From Chlamydiota bacterium (lineage in GTDB: Bacteria > Chlamydiota > Chlamydiia > Chlamydiales > SM23-39): a stretch of DNA of 51,925 nucleotides. Below the pieces are notes generated by a model, which was not told the origin of the DNA, did no database searches, and saw only the letters and a program-made list of their open reading frames with translations. Location of the stretch: NCBI GenBank assembly GCA_016219355.1, contig JACRNF010000013.1, positions 1-51,925 of the forward strand, in the 5' to 3' direction. Position 1 is the stretch's first letter. The number at the start of each line of letters is the position of its first letter. This document shows, piece by piece, positions 43,898 to 51,925 of the stretch. The position numbers and the translations under genes are program-made.

Positions 43898-44514
43898 AAT
43901 TATCTGTAATCGCAGTAGATGTTTTTCTAGAAAAATATAAAACAAGAATTTTTGTCGGGACTTTAAAAAAAGAAAAAAATCAGTTTTTGTTCATTTATGA
44001 TGATCGATATTTAAGGACTCAAAATATAATACCTCTTGGCCCTGAGCTTCCCCTAACTAAAAAGGAGTTTAGATCCGATGTGCTTTTTCCCTCTTTTGAA
44101 GATCGGATACCATCAAGACAAAATCCTGCCTATCCGGAATATTGCAAAGCCATGGGAATCAATACCAAAGAGAATAATCCATTGATTCTTTTGTCCACTA
44201 TTGGCAAAAGAGGCCCGTCTTCTTTTGTATTCGAGCCTCATTTTGAAAGATCCTTTTCAGTGCAAGATCTGATTGAATTTCGTAAAGCTTTAGGATTAAC
44301 AACAAGAGAATTTGCAGAAATATTTGAAATCCCCCAAGCTTCGCTAAATGCATTGGAGCGCAATCGAAGTTCAGGCAAGGATCTCTTGAAACGTTTAGAA
44401 CTTATAATCAAATTTCCTGATGTAGCACTCTATTTGCTAATTATGAATGGTGGGTTTATCTCATTTGATAAATGGCAAAATGCAAAAGATGTTTTGGAAA
44501 GGCTTAAATCTTAA
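43888..44514 (+). CDS. HipS-HipB fusion antitoxin (HipA N-subdomain plus HTH)
   Basis: A 208-residue protein with two parts. About residues 1-115 correspond to the HipA N-subdomain 1 or free-standing HipS (RYLRTQNIIPLGPELPLTKK, LFPSFEDRIPSRQNP). About residues 125-185 form an Xre-type helix-turn-helix as in HipB (FRKALGLTTREFAEIFEIPQ, ASLNALERNRSSG). In tripartite HipBST systems, HipS neutralises the kinase and HipB binds DNA; here both functions seem joined in one chain. It overlaps the kinase by 10 bp. Its stop overlaps the convergent DUF4143 gene stop by four bases. Confidence 0.75.
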   Translation: MGLKLSVIAVDVFLEKYKTRIFVGTLKKEKNQFLFIYDDRYLRTQNIIPLGPELPLTKKEFRSDVLFPSFEDRIPSRQNPAYPEYCKAMGINTKENNPLILLSTIGKRGPSSFVFEPHFERSFSVQDLIEFRKALGLTTREFAEIFEIPQASLNALERNRSSGKDLLKRLELIIKFPDVALYLLIMNGGFISFDKWQNAKDVLERLKS

Positions 44515-45743
44515 ACATCCCAAAGAGCGGAAATAGGAACTGCCCAAAGGTCATCGCCAAAAGGGATCATTGTTGATCCGGTATACAAAACGATCCCTCG
44601 AATAAATTTTTCACGAAATATTTCTTTAAATCTTTTTAATCCGTCGAAATCTGAGCTTCTAATAGTTTCAGAGCTTTTAATTTCAATACCGACAACATTT
44701 CCCCCTCTTTCTTCTAAGACAACATCCACTTTTTTCATTCCGTCTCGGTAATGATACTGCTTTATTTTATCTTCCAAAAAAGAGGCCTGTTTCAAAAGCT
44801 CCGAAGCTATAAAACTCTCAACCGCTAATCCAAAAACCATGGGATCTTTAATAAATTTTTCTTCGTTTATGTTTAAAAGATAACATAAAACCCCACTATC
44901 GCTGATAAAAATCTTGGGCGATTTTGCAATTCTTTTGTTATGGTTGTTAAACCAAGCAGGCTCTCTAAAAATAATGAAAAGAGTTTCAAGCAAGGTCAAA
45001 TAGCGGTGGACTGAAGCGGTAGAAATTTTTAATGTTCTTGCCAAATCGGCTCCATTTAATAATGAGCCGGATCTATTTGCCAAAATCTGCAATAGATCTG
45101 GAAAATAATGAAGACCTTCGATCTGAGCAAGCTCTCTTACGTCTCTATCCATCATTGTTTGAAGATATCCGCCTATCCAGGTTTGCACATCTTTTAAAGA
45201 CGAAAAATTATGCACTCTTGGATAGCCTCCTTTTAGTATTAGGCTATATAGTTTGGAAAAATCTGTTTCTTCAAATTTTTTAAATTGAAAATCTTTGGAA
45301 AAAACCCAAGGAATAAAAACTTCTTTTTTTCCTAGTATCTCCCCTTGCGAAAATCCGTACATGGGCAAAATACCCATCCGACCTGCAAGGGAATCACCAA
45401 GTGTTGGCAAAAGAAGAGGATTGGCCGAGCCTGTTAAGATAAATTGACCCAGGACATTTTCCTGATCAACAAACTGTTTGATAGATAATAAAAGCTCTCT
45501 CACTCGTTGAACTTCATCTATTATTACCGGTTTTGGTAATTTTTTTAAAAAGCCTATCGGATCATCAATAGCCGCCCTTAACATGGAAATATCATCAAAG
45601 GTCACATAATAATAACCTTTTTTTTTAGCAAATTCGAGCGCTAAGGTACTTTTACCTGCTTGTCTTGCTCCACTTAAGAAAACAACAGGAAAAACCTTTA
45701 AATAATGCTCTAAACGGCTAATGATGTTTCTTATTATATCCAT
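44511..45743 (-). CDS. AAA_14/DUF4143 ATPase, second copy
   Basis: A 410-residue ATPase with Walker A GARQAGKS (25-32), Walker B PVIIDEVQRV, sensor-like FILTGSANPLLL, a winged-helix segment (GADLARTLKISTASVHRYLT) and a C-terminal DUF4143 nuclease-like part (KKVDVVLEERGGNVVGIEIK). It is complete. Its start codon lies three bases from a strong inverted repeat that also covers the likely promoter, so expression is probably repressed by a DNA-binding protein, possibly its own product. It shares its 3' end with the Hip module. Confidence 0.82.
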   Translation of the reverse strand: MDIIRNIISRLEHYLKVFPVVFLSGARQAGKSTLALEFAKKKGYYYVTFDDISMLRAAIDDPIGFLKKLPKPVIIDEVQRVRELLLSIKQFVDQENVLGQFILTGSANPLLLPTLGDSLAGRMGILPMYGFSQGEILGKKEVFIPWVFSKDFQFKKFEETDFSKLYSLILKGGYPRVHNFSSLKDVQTWIGGYLQTMMDRDVRELAQIEGLHYFPDLLQILANRSGSLLNGADLARTLKISTASVHRYLTLLETLFIIFREPAWFNNHNKRIAKSPKIFISDSGVLCYLLNINEEKFIKDPMVFGLAVESFIASELLKQASFLEDKIKQYHYRDGMKKVDVVLEERGGNVVGIEIKSSETIRSSDFDGLKRFKEIFREKFIRGIVLYTGSTMIPFGDDLWAVPISALWDV

Positions 45744-45746
45744 ATC

Positions 45747-45785
45747 TGATGCAGATTGTATCAGTTGCTGATATAATTTGCATCA
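45747..45785 (-). promoter_or_regulatory. Inverted-repeat operator before the second DUF4143 ATPase
   Basis: 18-bp arms (45747-45764 and 45768-45785) with two mismatches and a 3-nt centre; the outer parts read TGATGCA and TGCATCA. It lies 3 bp upstream of the ATG. Confidence 0.7.
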
Positions 45786-45825
45786 ATATTTTTAAGTCTT
45801 TAATATTTAAGATATTAAAAGAGAG

Positions 45826-46422
45826 CTAAACACTGCTAATAACTCCAGCTTCTAATAAAGCCTTATAATGCTCTTTTCTTTTATGAGCGAGAAATGCAAT
45901 AAGTTTGCCAGGCTCAACTTTATTTGCATGGATCCCTAAACTTTGAGAAAATAACAGGATCTCTTCTTTGGCCTGTTCAACTTGTTCTTTGGTGTCAACT
46001 AAGAGTTCGATTTCAGCTAACCTATATATAAAATCTTCAATATGAGCTTCATCAATATCAATAATAAACTTTCTGATCTTGTATTTCTCTCTAGTAGTTT
46101 TCATTTCGCAAAAAGGGATTATTTTTTTATTTTTGAGTAGAGATTCTAAGGGCCCTTTTCCCAAATTTAAATGAGTTAATATTTCCTCTTCGGTTAAAAT
46201 TTCCTGATATACATCCAGTCTTTCTCTTTTTTGAGTCATTCCAACTTTTAATTCAAAACGATTGTTTCTTTTGCGAAGCCAAATATTTTTGGTAGTCAAG
46301 CTAAATTGGACATCATCATAATAAACATCTGAAATGGTTTTTTTATCAATAAATTCCCCATTTTTTTTAATTTGTTCAAGCCCCTTGGGATCCAAACAAA
46401 ACTTTCTCTCAACTTCAATCAT
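45826..46422 (-). CDS. CYTH-domain phosphatase (thiamine-triphosphatase/class IV cyclase type)
   Basis: A 198-residue triphosphate tunnel enzyme. It has the N-terminal E-x-E-x-K-like motif (MIEVERKF), the basic strand IWLRKRNNRFELKVG and the acidic strand RKFIIDIDEAHIEDF. Such enzymes hydrolyse triphosphates (thiamine triphosphate or tripolyphosphate) or, less often, make cAMP; which applies is not visible. It overlaps dtd by four bases and is the last gene of the SNF2-mreB-dtd operon. Confidence 0.85.
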   Translation of the reverse strand: MIEVERKFCLDPKGLEQIKKNGEFIDKKTISDVYYDDVQFSLTTKNIWLRKRNNRFELKVGMTQKRERLDVYQEILTEEEILTHLNLGKGPLESLLKNKKIIPFCEMKTTREKYKIRKFIIDIDEAHIEDFIYRLAEIELLVDTKEQVEQAKEEILLFSQSLGIHANKVEPGKLIAFLAHKRKEHYKALLEAGVISSV

Positions 46423-46862
46423 ATTTTTTTCCCATCGATTATAAAAGTTACCGGTCCATCATTAATTAAAGAAACTTGCATTCTTGCGCCAAAAACCCCT
46501 GTCTGCACTTCAATTTCTGATTTTAATTCTAATACAAATTTATCATAAATCCTTTTAGCCACTAAAGGCTCGGCAGTTTCTGTAAAAGAGGGCCTTCTTC
46601 CGGAAAGACAGTCGGCATAAAGGGTAAACTGAGAAACAACTAACACCGACCCTTTAATATCTTTTAATGATAGATTCATTTTGTCATTCTCATCTTTAAA
46701 CATGCGTAAATTTAAAAGTTTGTCCACAAGATAGAGAGTATCTTTTTCTTCATCTGATTTATGAACGCCAAACAAAACTAGGGCCCCTTGTTTAATTTGA
46801 CCAACAATTTTTTGATCAATAGTAACAGATGCCTCTAAAACTCTTTGAATAACAATACGCAT
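46419..46862 (-). CDS. dtd: D-aminoacyl-tRNA deacylase
   Basis: It removes D-amino acids wrongly attached to tRNA. The 147 residues include the active-site motif SQFTLYAD and the cross-subunit motif NDGPVTF, and start with MRIVIQRVLEASV as usual. It follows mreB by 21 bp. Complete and typical. Confidence 0.95.
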   Translation of the reverse strand: MRIVIQRVLEASVTIDQKIVGQIKQGALVLFGVHKSDEEKDTLYLVDKLLNLRMFKDENDKMNLSLKDIKGSVLVVSQFTLYADCLSGRRPSFTETAEPLVAKRIYDKFVLELKSEIEVQTGVFGARMQVSLINDGPVTFIIDGKKI

Positions 46863-46883
46863 GAAAAAGCCTAAAAGAAAAGC

Positions 46884-47975
46884 TTATAACATTTTTTTTC
46901 TTTTAAATCTATCGAGGTGCTCTAAAGCTTTGCCGGTACCTAAACAAACGGCAAGTAAAGGATTTGGCGCTACAATTACCGGAAGGCCAGTTTCTTTGAT
47001 AAGCGCTTTATCAAGCCCTTTGATCAAAGCTCCGCCACCGGCTAACACCATCCCTCTTTCAACGAGGTCTGCAGCAAGTTCTGGAGGACATTTTTCCAAG
47101 ACAAGTTTAATATTTTCAATAATCTGCTGAATCGGTTCTGACAAACACTCTCTGATCTCAACGGAATTTATTCTTTTGGTAATCGGAAGACCCGCTACTT
47201 GGTCTCTTCCCCTTACTTCCATTTCGAGTTCATTATTGCCAAGCGGATAGGCCGAGCCTATCATCATTTTGATTTCTTCGGCAGTCCTTGGCCCAATCAT
47301 CAAATTATAAGTTCTTCGCATGTAGTTCATGATGAACTCATCAAACTCATCGCCGGCTATCCTTAAAGACCTTGATTCAACAATGCCCCCTAAGGAAATA
47401 ATAGCAATTTCAGTGGTACCGCCGCCGATATCAATGATCATATTAGCAGAAGGTTCATGGACCGGTAGATCTACTCCGATCGCTGCCGCCATCGGCTCTT
47501 CAATTAAAAAGACTTCTTGAGCTCCCGCGTGCAAAGCAGAATCTTCCACCGCTCTTTTTTCTACTCCGGTAATGCCTGAAGGGACGGCAATTAAAATTTT
47601 AGGTCTGAAGAGCGTTCTTGAAGGGGTTACTCTTTTGATTAAAGCTTTTAACATCCCTTCGGCAATTTCAAAATCGGCGATAACCCCATCTTTCATCGGA
47701 CGGACCGCATGGATTCTTCTAGGGGTTTTGCCAAGCATGGCCTTAGCCGTATGGCCAACGGCCAATACTTCACCGGTAACGGAATCAACAGCTACGACTG
47801 AAGGTTCTGCAAGAACAATTCCTTTTCCCTTAACATAAACAAGAGTGTTAGCTGTACCAAGGTCGATTCCCATGTCATTGGTAAATAGGCCAGATACGTG
47901 GGTCATTTGATTGTTAAAAAAGCCTTTGGCTTTTTTAAACAATCTTTGTATTTCTTGCTTTTCTAAAAGTGCCAT
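46884..47975 (-). CDS. mreB: Rod-shape-determining actin homologue MreB
   Basis: Cytoskeletal actin-like ATPase. In chlamydiae, MreB is known to replace FtsZ in organising division and septal peptidoglycan. The 363 residues contain the phosphate-1 loop [17 protein letters not shown], the phosphate-2 loop [19 protein letters not shown] and the adenosine motif [13 protein letters not shown]. It starts 10 bp after the helicase stop with ribosome binding site GAGGATT. Gene order helicase-mreB is as in Chlamydia. Confidence 0.97.
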   Translation of the reverse strand: MALLEKQEIQRLFKKAKGFFNNQMTHVSGLFTNDMGIDLGTANTLVYVKGKGIVLAEPSVVAVDSVTGEVLAVGHTAKAMLGKTPRRIHAVRPMKDGVIADFEIAEGMLKALIKRVTPSRTLFRPKILIAVPSGITGVEKRAVEDSALHAGAQEVFLIEEPMAAAIGVDLPVHEPSANMIIDIGGGTTEIAIISLGGIVESRSLRIAGDEFDEFIMNYMRRTYNLMIGPRTAEEIKMMIGSAYPLGNNELEMEVRGRDQVAGLPITKRINSVEIRECLSEPIQQIIENIKLVLEKCPPELAADLVERGMVLAGGGALIKGLDKALIKETGLPVIVAPNPLLAVCLGTGKALEHLDRFKRKKML

Positions 47976-47985
47976 AATTTAATCC

Positions 47986-50900
47986 TCATGCCTGCAATAG
48001 CTCTAAAACTTCTTCCCAAGTTAATTTGGAGATGGCTTCATCATCCGAACTTACCACTTTTTTAACCAGACCTTTTTTTCTATTCTGCATTTCAACAATC
48101 TTTTCTTCTATTGAGTTTAAAGTAATCAACTTATAAGAAGAAACAGATTTTTTCTGTCCAATGCGATGTACCCTATCGGTTGCCTGGTTTTCTACCGCTG
48201 GGTTCCACCACATATCATAATGGATAACAGTATCAGCTCCTGTTATGTTTAGCCCAGTGCCCCCGGCTTTTAAAGAGACCAAGAAAAGTGGGATGGAATC
48301 ATTTTCATTGAATTCCTTAACAATTTGCAAGCGATTTTTTGTACTTCCGTCCAAATAACTGAAATTATATCCTCTTTGCTTAAAGTCGCTAAGCATTATT
48401 TGAAGCATTTTGGTGTATTGGGAAAAAATAACCGTTTTATGATTGGACTCGATCAAATTTTGCACAAGCTCCAAAAGCATTTCATATTTGGCGCTATCTC
48501 CCACCTCAACATTATCTTTGGCAAATATCGCAGGATGGCAGCAAATTTGTTTTAACCTAGTAAGGGTAGCCAAAACATGGATTTGCACTTTATCAAACCC
48601 TTCTTTGGCAACCATTTTGGTAAGTTCATCTTTAGCCGATTTAGCATAAGATCTATAGAGATCAAGTTGAGGACCGCTCAATTGACAATGATAGCTAATT
48701 TCAGAAACCGGTGGAAGTTCTGATAAAACATCCCCTTTCATTCTTCTTAAAATAAATGGGGTCACTTTTTTCTTTAAATATTCAACATTTTTGTGATGCA
48801 CTTCACCGCTTGTGCGGACAAAATTTTCAGCAAATCTCTCATATGTAGATAAAAAGCCAGGCATTAAAAAGTCAAACAGGCTCCAAATTTCAGATAAAGA
48901 ATTTTCAATGGGCGTTCCTGTCAAGATCAGTTTATGCAAAGATTGGATCATTTTTACCGATTTAGCATTTCTCGTGCCTCGATTTTTAATATGCTGAGCC
49001 TCATCCAAAATAGCATATGCAAAACAAAAATCTTTATACTGCTCAATATCTTTTTGCATCAGGGTATATGAGGTAATTATTACATCATAATTTTTAGCAT
49101 TTTCAATCAATTTTTTTCTTTGCAAAGGAACGCCATCAATAACTGTCGTTTTGAGCAAAGGATTAAACTTATGAAACTCCTCTTGCCAATTATATAATAA
49201 AGTAGTTGGGCAAACAACAATCGAGGTCCCCTTGTTTTTTAAATTATACTGAGTTATAGCTAAAATGGCCTGCAAGGTTTTACCAAGTCCCATATCATCG
49301 GCTAAAATTCCATTCAAGTACATGCATCGTAGTCTTTCCAGCCAATGGACCCCCTCTTCTTGATATGATCTTAAAGTCGCAGAAACTTTTGGCATTGCTG
49401 ATGGTTTAAATTCTTTTTGCCCCAGCATTTCTTTTTGGATCTCTTTTAATTCTTTGCTCATTTCAAAATCGACCGGCAGATTTTTAAATGAATCCTCATT
49501 AATGGTTACAAGACTCCAAATCGGCCGCTCTTCAATATGATCGATTAATTTTTTTATACCGATTTCATCAAAAAGGTTTACTACCTTGGAAATTTTTTCC
49601 AAATCCAAAACCAAAATTTTTGAAAACTGACCGCTATCAACCCCTTTTCTAACCGTGGCAAGTTCAATAAAGGCCCTTCTTGAAGCAACACACTCCCATA
49701 AAAGATCAAATTTAACCCCTTTAAGATCTCCATTAACTTTTAAATTAACATTATAAAAACCGGGCTTTGAGCAATCCAGCTTCAACTTAAATTTGGTTTT
49801 GTCATAAATAAATTGATCTAAAAGATTTTGAGGGCACTCAAATTTTATGCTATCTTGGTACCTTGGGATAATTTCGGTCATGAACTCAACAATTTTTTTC
49901 TCCGACTTCGTTATATAAGTACCCGACTGTGGATTAAACAAAAAATCTTGGAAAATGTCATCAACGATTTTTCTTTCTAAAACTAGATCTCTTGCCAAAA
50001 TCCCTTCATTTGAAACAAAATTGGAAATATTATCGTAAGTGACACTTGTTGCAGACGACCTGATTTCATTACCATCATAGGAAAAGAATAAAGTGGCCTC
50101 TAGCTCTCCATCCAAAAAAGAAAGGGAGCATCTTGCCTCCAAGTTTTTGGCAAAAGGGAGCGTTACAAACTTTTCTAAAACATCCAAATTGCTAACTTCA
50201 GCAAATCTTTTTAATTCAGGCAAGGCGTTTTCTACAAAGGTTCCGAACAAAGGATGAGGAATGGTCATTTCCCTAATTGATGATAGCTGTCTTAAGTGGG
50301 CTCTTTTTATTGAGTTTGCAAATCGATAGTAAACATCTTGAAAAAGCATACCGGTTTGTGAGCACTCAAATAATAGGGCTTGATCGACATCAATACCGTT
50401 TTGATCAACAACAATGGTTGGCTTTAAAAACAGTTTTTCACTTGCCCCTTTTAAATGTTCTAGCTCAAAGCGAAGCTGGGCATTGGCAAAAGAGTAGTTC
50501 AAAGGAGTTTCCAAATTATTGGAAAAAATGCAAGGAAGTACCGGTAGATCTTCCGATAAATCAGCGAGGCTTCTTGAAGGGTTATTTTTCATAGCCATTT
50601 CATGAACAACCGCTAAAATCATTCCAAATATTTCAAAATCGAGTTTAGCTACTCTATAAGAGCGATCATTGATATTTTGAACTTCGGTAAAATGGACATG
50701 GTCCATTAAAACCTTAATTATTTCCCTTTCGATTTCTCCAAAAGATTGGAAGGTAAAAAAATATTTTTTTCCCCCTATGTATATAGGCTCTTCGTATCTT
50801 ATGCTTTCCAAAAACTCTTTGATATTGGGAACATTTAAAGGTTTGGATCTTGAAGGAAGTCTTAATGCTAAAGAGATTTCTACAAACCCATTTTTTTTAT

Positions 50901-51456
50901 CGACAAAAGATTGAGGGTTGAAGACCAAAGCAAATTCAGCCATGCTGATTTTAGTATCTTCTTTAGGTAGAAAAAAAGATGAACCGCTTAAGACATCTGC
51001 CGCGCTAATATATTCATGCAAGACCTGTTTTTGGAAATTGGCATCTTTTTTTACTTCTTCTTTATGTTCGGCCTGTTTAATTTTTTTGATAAGGTCTTTT
51101 TTTTCTTCCTTGCCAAAAGATTCATCTTTATCGATATCGGTTTCTTTAGAATAAGAAACGAGCAAAGAATTTAAATGTTCTTCCAAGTAAAAAACTAAAG
51201 CGGCTAAATGCTGACAATCATATCTGTAGCTACAATCGCAATTGGAATGGATGGTTTCAGATTCAAACCGATCGATTTCAAGTTCGCTTTCATAGGCGTT
51301 ATCAAAATTGCCCATCACTTTTGCGCTAAAGCGAATGGAGTCATTATCTAACTTGACAATTTTTGCCGATAATATTTTTTTCTGCTCATGAAGTTGTTTA
51401 CCTTCTTGCAGAAGATTAGAAGAAAAGTCTTGTTTTAATTTGCGAAAATTCAACAT
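47986..51456 (-). CDS. SWIM zinc-finger SNF2-family helicase
   Basis: An 1156-residue Snf2/Rad54-like ATPase. The N-terminal SWIM finger has Cys73, Cys75, Cys81 and His83 (CDCSYRYDCQH). The C-terminal half has the two RecA-like lobes: motif I DDMGLGKTLQAI, motif II LDEAQHIKN, motif III LTGTPIENSLSEIW, motif V LKAGGTGLNITGAD and motif VI QATDRVHRIGQ. Between them lies a long helical bacterial-type insert. It probably remodels protein-DNA complexes such as RNA polymerase-DNA. It is the first gene of the operon with mreB, the order known from Chlamydia. Confidence 0.93.
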   Translation of the reverse strand: MLNFRKLKQDFSSNLLQEGKQLHEQKKILSAKIVKLDNDSIRFSAKVMGNFDNAYESELEIDRFESETIHSNCDCSYRYDCQHLAALVFYLEEHLNSLLVSYSKETDIDKDESFGKEEKKDLIKKIKQAEHKEEVKKDANFQKQVLHEYISAADVLSGSSFFLPKEDTKISMAEFALVFNPQSFVDKKNGFVEISLALRLPSRSKPLNVPNIKEFLESIRYEEPIYIGGKKYFFTFQSFGEIEREIIKVLMDHVHFTEVQNINDRSYRVAKLDFEIFGMILAVVHEMAMKNNPSRSLADLSEDLPVLPCIFSNNLETPLNYSFANAQLRFELEHLKGASEKLFLKPTIVVDQNGIDVDQALLFECSQTGMLFQDVYYRFANSIKRAHLRQLSSIREMTIPHPLFGTFVENALPELKRFAEVSNLDVLEKFVTLPFAKNLEARCSLSFLDGELEATLFFSYDGNEIRSSATSVTYDNISNFVSNEGILARDLVLERKIVDDIFQDFLFNPQSGTYITKSEKKIVEFMTEIIPRYQDSIKFECPQNLLDQFIYDKTKFKLKLDCSKPGFYNVNLKVNGDLKGVKFDLLWECVASRRAFIELATVRKGVDSGQFSKILVLDLEKISKVVNLFDEIGIKKLIDHIEERPIWSLVTINEDSFKNLPVDFEMSKELKEIQKEMLGQKEFKPSAMPKVSATLRSYQEEGVHWLERLRCMYLNGILADDMGLGKTLQAILAITQYNLKNKGTSIVVCPTTLLYNWQEEFHKFNPLLKTTVIDGVPLQRKKLIENAKNYDVIITSYTLMQKDIEQYKDFCFAYAILDEAQHIKNRGTRNAKSVKMIQSLHKLILTGTPIENSLSEIWSLFDFLMPGFLSTYERFAENFVRTSGEVHHKNVEYLKKKVTPFILRRMKGDVLSELPPVSEISYHCQLSGPQLDLYRSYAKSAKDELTKMVAKEGFDKVQIHVLATLTRLKQICCHPAIFAKDNVEVGDSAKYEMLLELVQNLIESNHKTVIFSQYTKMLQIMLSDFKQRGYNFSYLDGSTKNRLQIVKEFNENDSIPLFLVSLKAGGTGLNITGADTVIHYDMWWNPAVENQATDRVHRIGQKKSVSSYKLITLNSIEEKIVEMQNRKKGLVKKVVSSDDEAISKLTWEEVLELLQA

Positions 51457-51593
51457 AAAAATTCCAAACTATTGATAAACCACGCCCTTCATATAAGGTT
51501 TTACACGTTTTGGAAAACTCTATCAATAAAAAAATTTACTTGTTGAATAATTTTTACAAATTGCACAGCTAAGAAAAATGAAAGAAAAAATTT

Positions 51594-51751
51594 TTAAGGT
51601 TTAAGAAGATCGCTAAAATCAATTATGGAAGAAAAAAAATTGCTTTCTTGAACTTCCGGCTCTACCCCATTAACATGAATAAAAACAGGTCTTATGGAAA
51701 TATTTTTTGGCAATTTTAAAGCGACAATTTTTTGTTTTACCTCTTTAACCA
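51594..51751 (-). pseudogene. C-terminal remnant of a DUF234 ATPase
   Basis: The minus strand encodes about 51 residues ending in a stop at 51594 that match the end of the 5747-7180 ATPase (SIRPVFIHVNGVEPEVQ versus SIRPVLIHVNGVEENVL; IIDFSDLL versus VIDFGQLL). Similarity stops abruptly near 51751. No start or P-loop is present, so it is a fragment. Confidence 0.8.
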
Positions 51752-51925
51752 ACCACGCTGTTTAACGGCAAGGATGGTTAACGCAAAGCAGCAGCTCCCG
51801 CTCTTTTCATGAAATAGAGGGGTGTAAAAAAAAATTTTATGGATAAAAAAATTTAGAAAATAAAATTCTTCCTAATGATTCAACATTAGTTTTTAAAATC
51901 TATTTTGTTTATGCACACTCAAAAA
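51752..51925. other. Non-coding right edge
   Basis: No coding region, RNA gene or repeat of the window's families is seen between the ATPase remnant and the right edge. The short GC-richer tract GCAGCAGCTCCCGCTCTTTT near 51790 stands out in base composition from the AT-rich surroundings but is not recognised. Confidence 0.4.

Noticed and set aside
44511-45743. DUF4143 ATPase as part of the Hip toxin-antitoxin operon
   Set aside because: It is on the opposite strand with its own palindromic control site; the shared stop region is only tail-to-tail packing.

Overview
The window is low-GC bacterial DNA that most resembles a member of the Chlamydiae outside the genus Chlamydia (an amoeba- or arthropod-associated, Parachlamydia/Simkania/Rhabdochlamydia-type lineage; I cannot place the genus). 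The case rests on gene order known from Chlamydia: kdsA followed by a small lptC-like gene and lptB, and a SWIM/SNF2 helicase directly before mreB. Supporting points are a short dapB, a KH-domain RNA-binding protein, a DUF818-like alpha/beta hydrolase and an exported YD-repeat (RHS) protein. Unlike Chlamydia it also has asnS and an aspartate decarboxylase.

Layout. 1-3185 (minus): a two-partner-secretion haemagglutinin-type adhesin gene, broken by two frame changes and with ~213-aa tandem repeats. 3274-5601: two genes I do not recognise. 5606-7694: a DUF234 ATPase cassette lying between direct repeats of the nfo 5' end. 7646-14581: nfo-asnS, a small Pro-rich protein, rluD, and an APC antiporter/aspartate decarboxylase pair. 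14513-16359: an AbiEi/AbiEii toxin-antitoxin cassette between direct repeats of the aspD/phosphatase 3' ends. 16261-22960: an exported metallophosphatase, an alpha/beta hydrolase and the RHS protein. 23246-28169: khpA, tRNA-Arg and the cell-envelope operon dapB-kdsA-lptC-lptA-lptB. 28142-40766 (minus): a GT9 heptosyltransferase followed by eight tandem paralogues of a signal-peptide-bearing GT2-TPR glycosyltransferase, three of them with an FkbM methyltransferase domain. 40802-41224: ndk. 41340-45785: an accessory island with two DUF4143 ATPases and a HipT kinase next to a HipS-HTH fusion. 45826-51456 (minus): SNF2 helicase-mreB-dtd-CYTH operon. 51594-51751: remnant of a second DUF234 ATPase.

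Three things stand out. (1) The glycosyltransferase array looks like a diversifying family of exported enzymes: each member has or had a Sec signal peptide, the catalytic core is nearly constant, the acceptor-side segments are mosaic, and the copies next to lptB are decaying (poly-T frameshift, internal deletion, amber codon). (2) A ~167-bp imperfect-palindromic repeat (three full copies, two partial ones) has inserted in frame into the signal peptide of the lptA-like gene and adds 56 codons. (3) Two unrelated cassettes (DUF234 ATPase and AbiE) are each bounded by 105-125-bp diverged direct repeats of a host gene end, as if integrated by single crossover without destroying the target gene.

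All calls come from reading the sequence and its translations; no database search was run.
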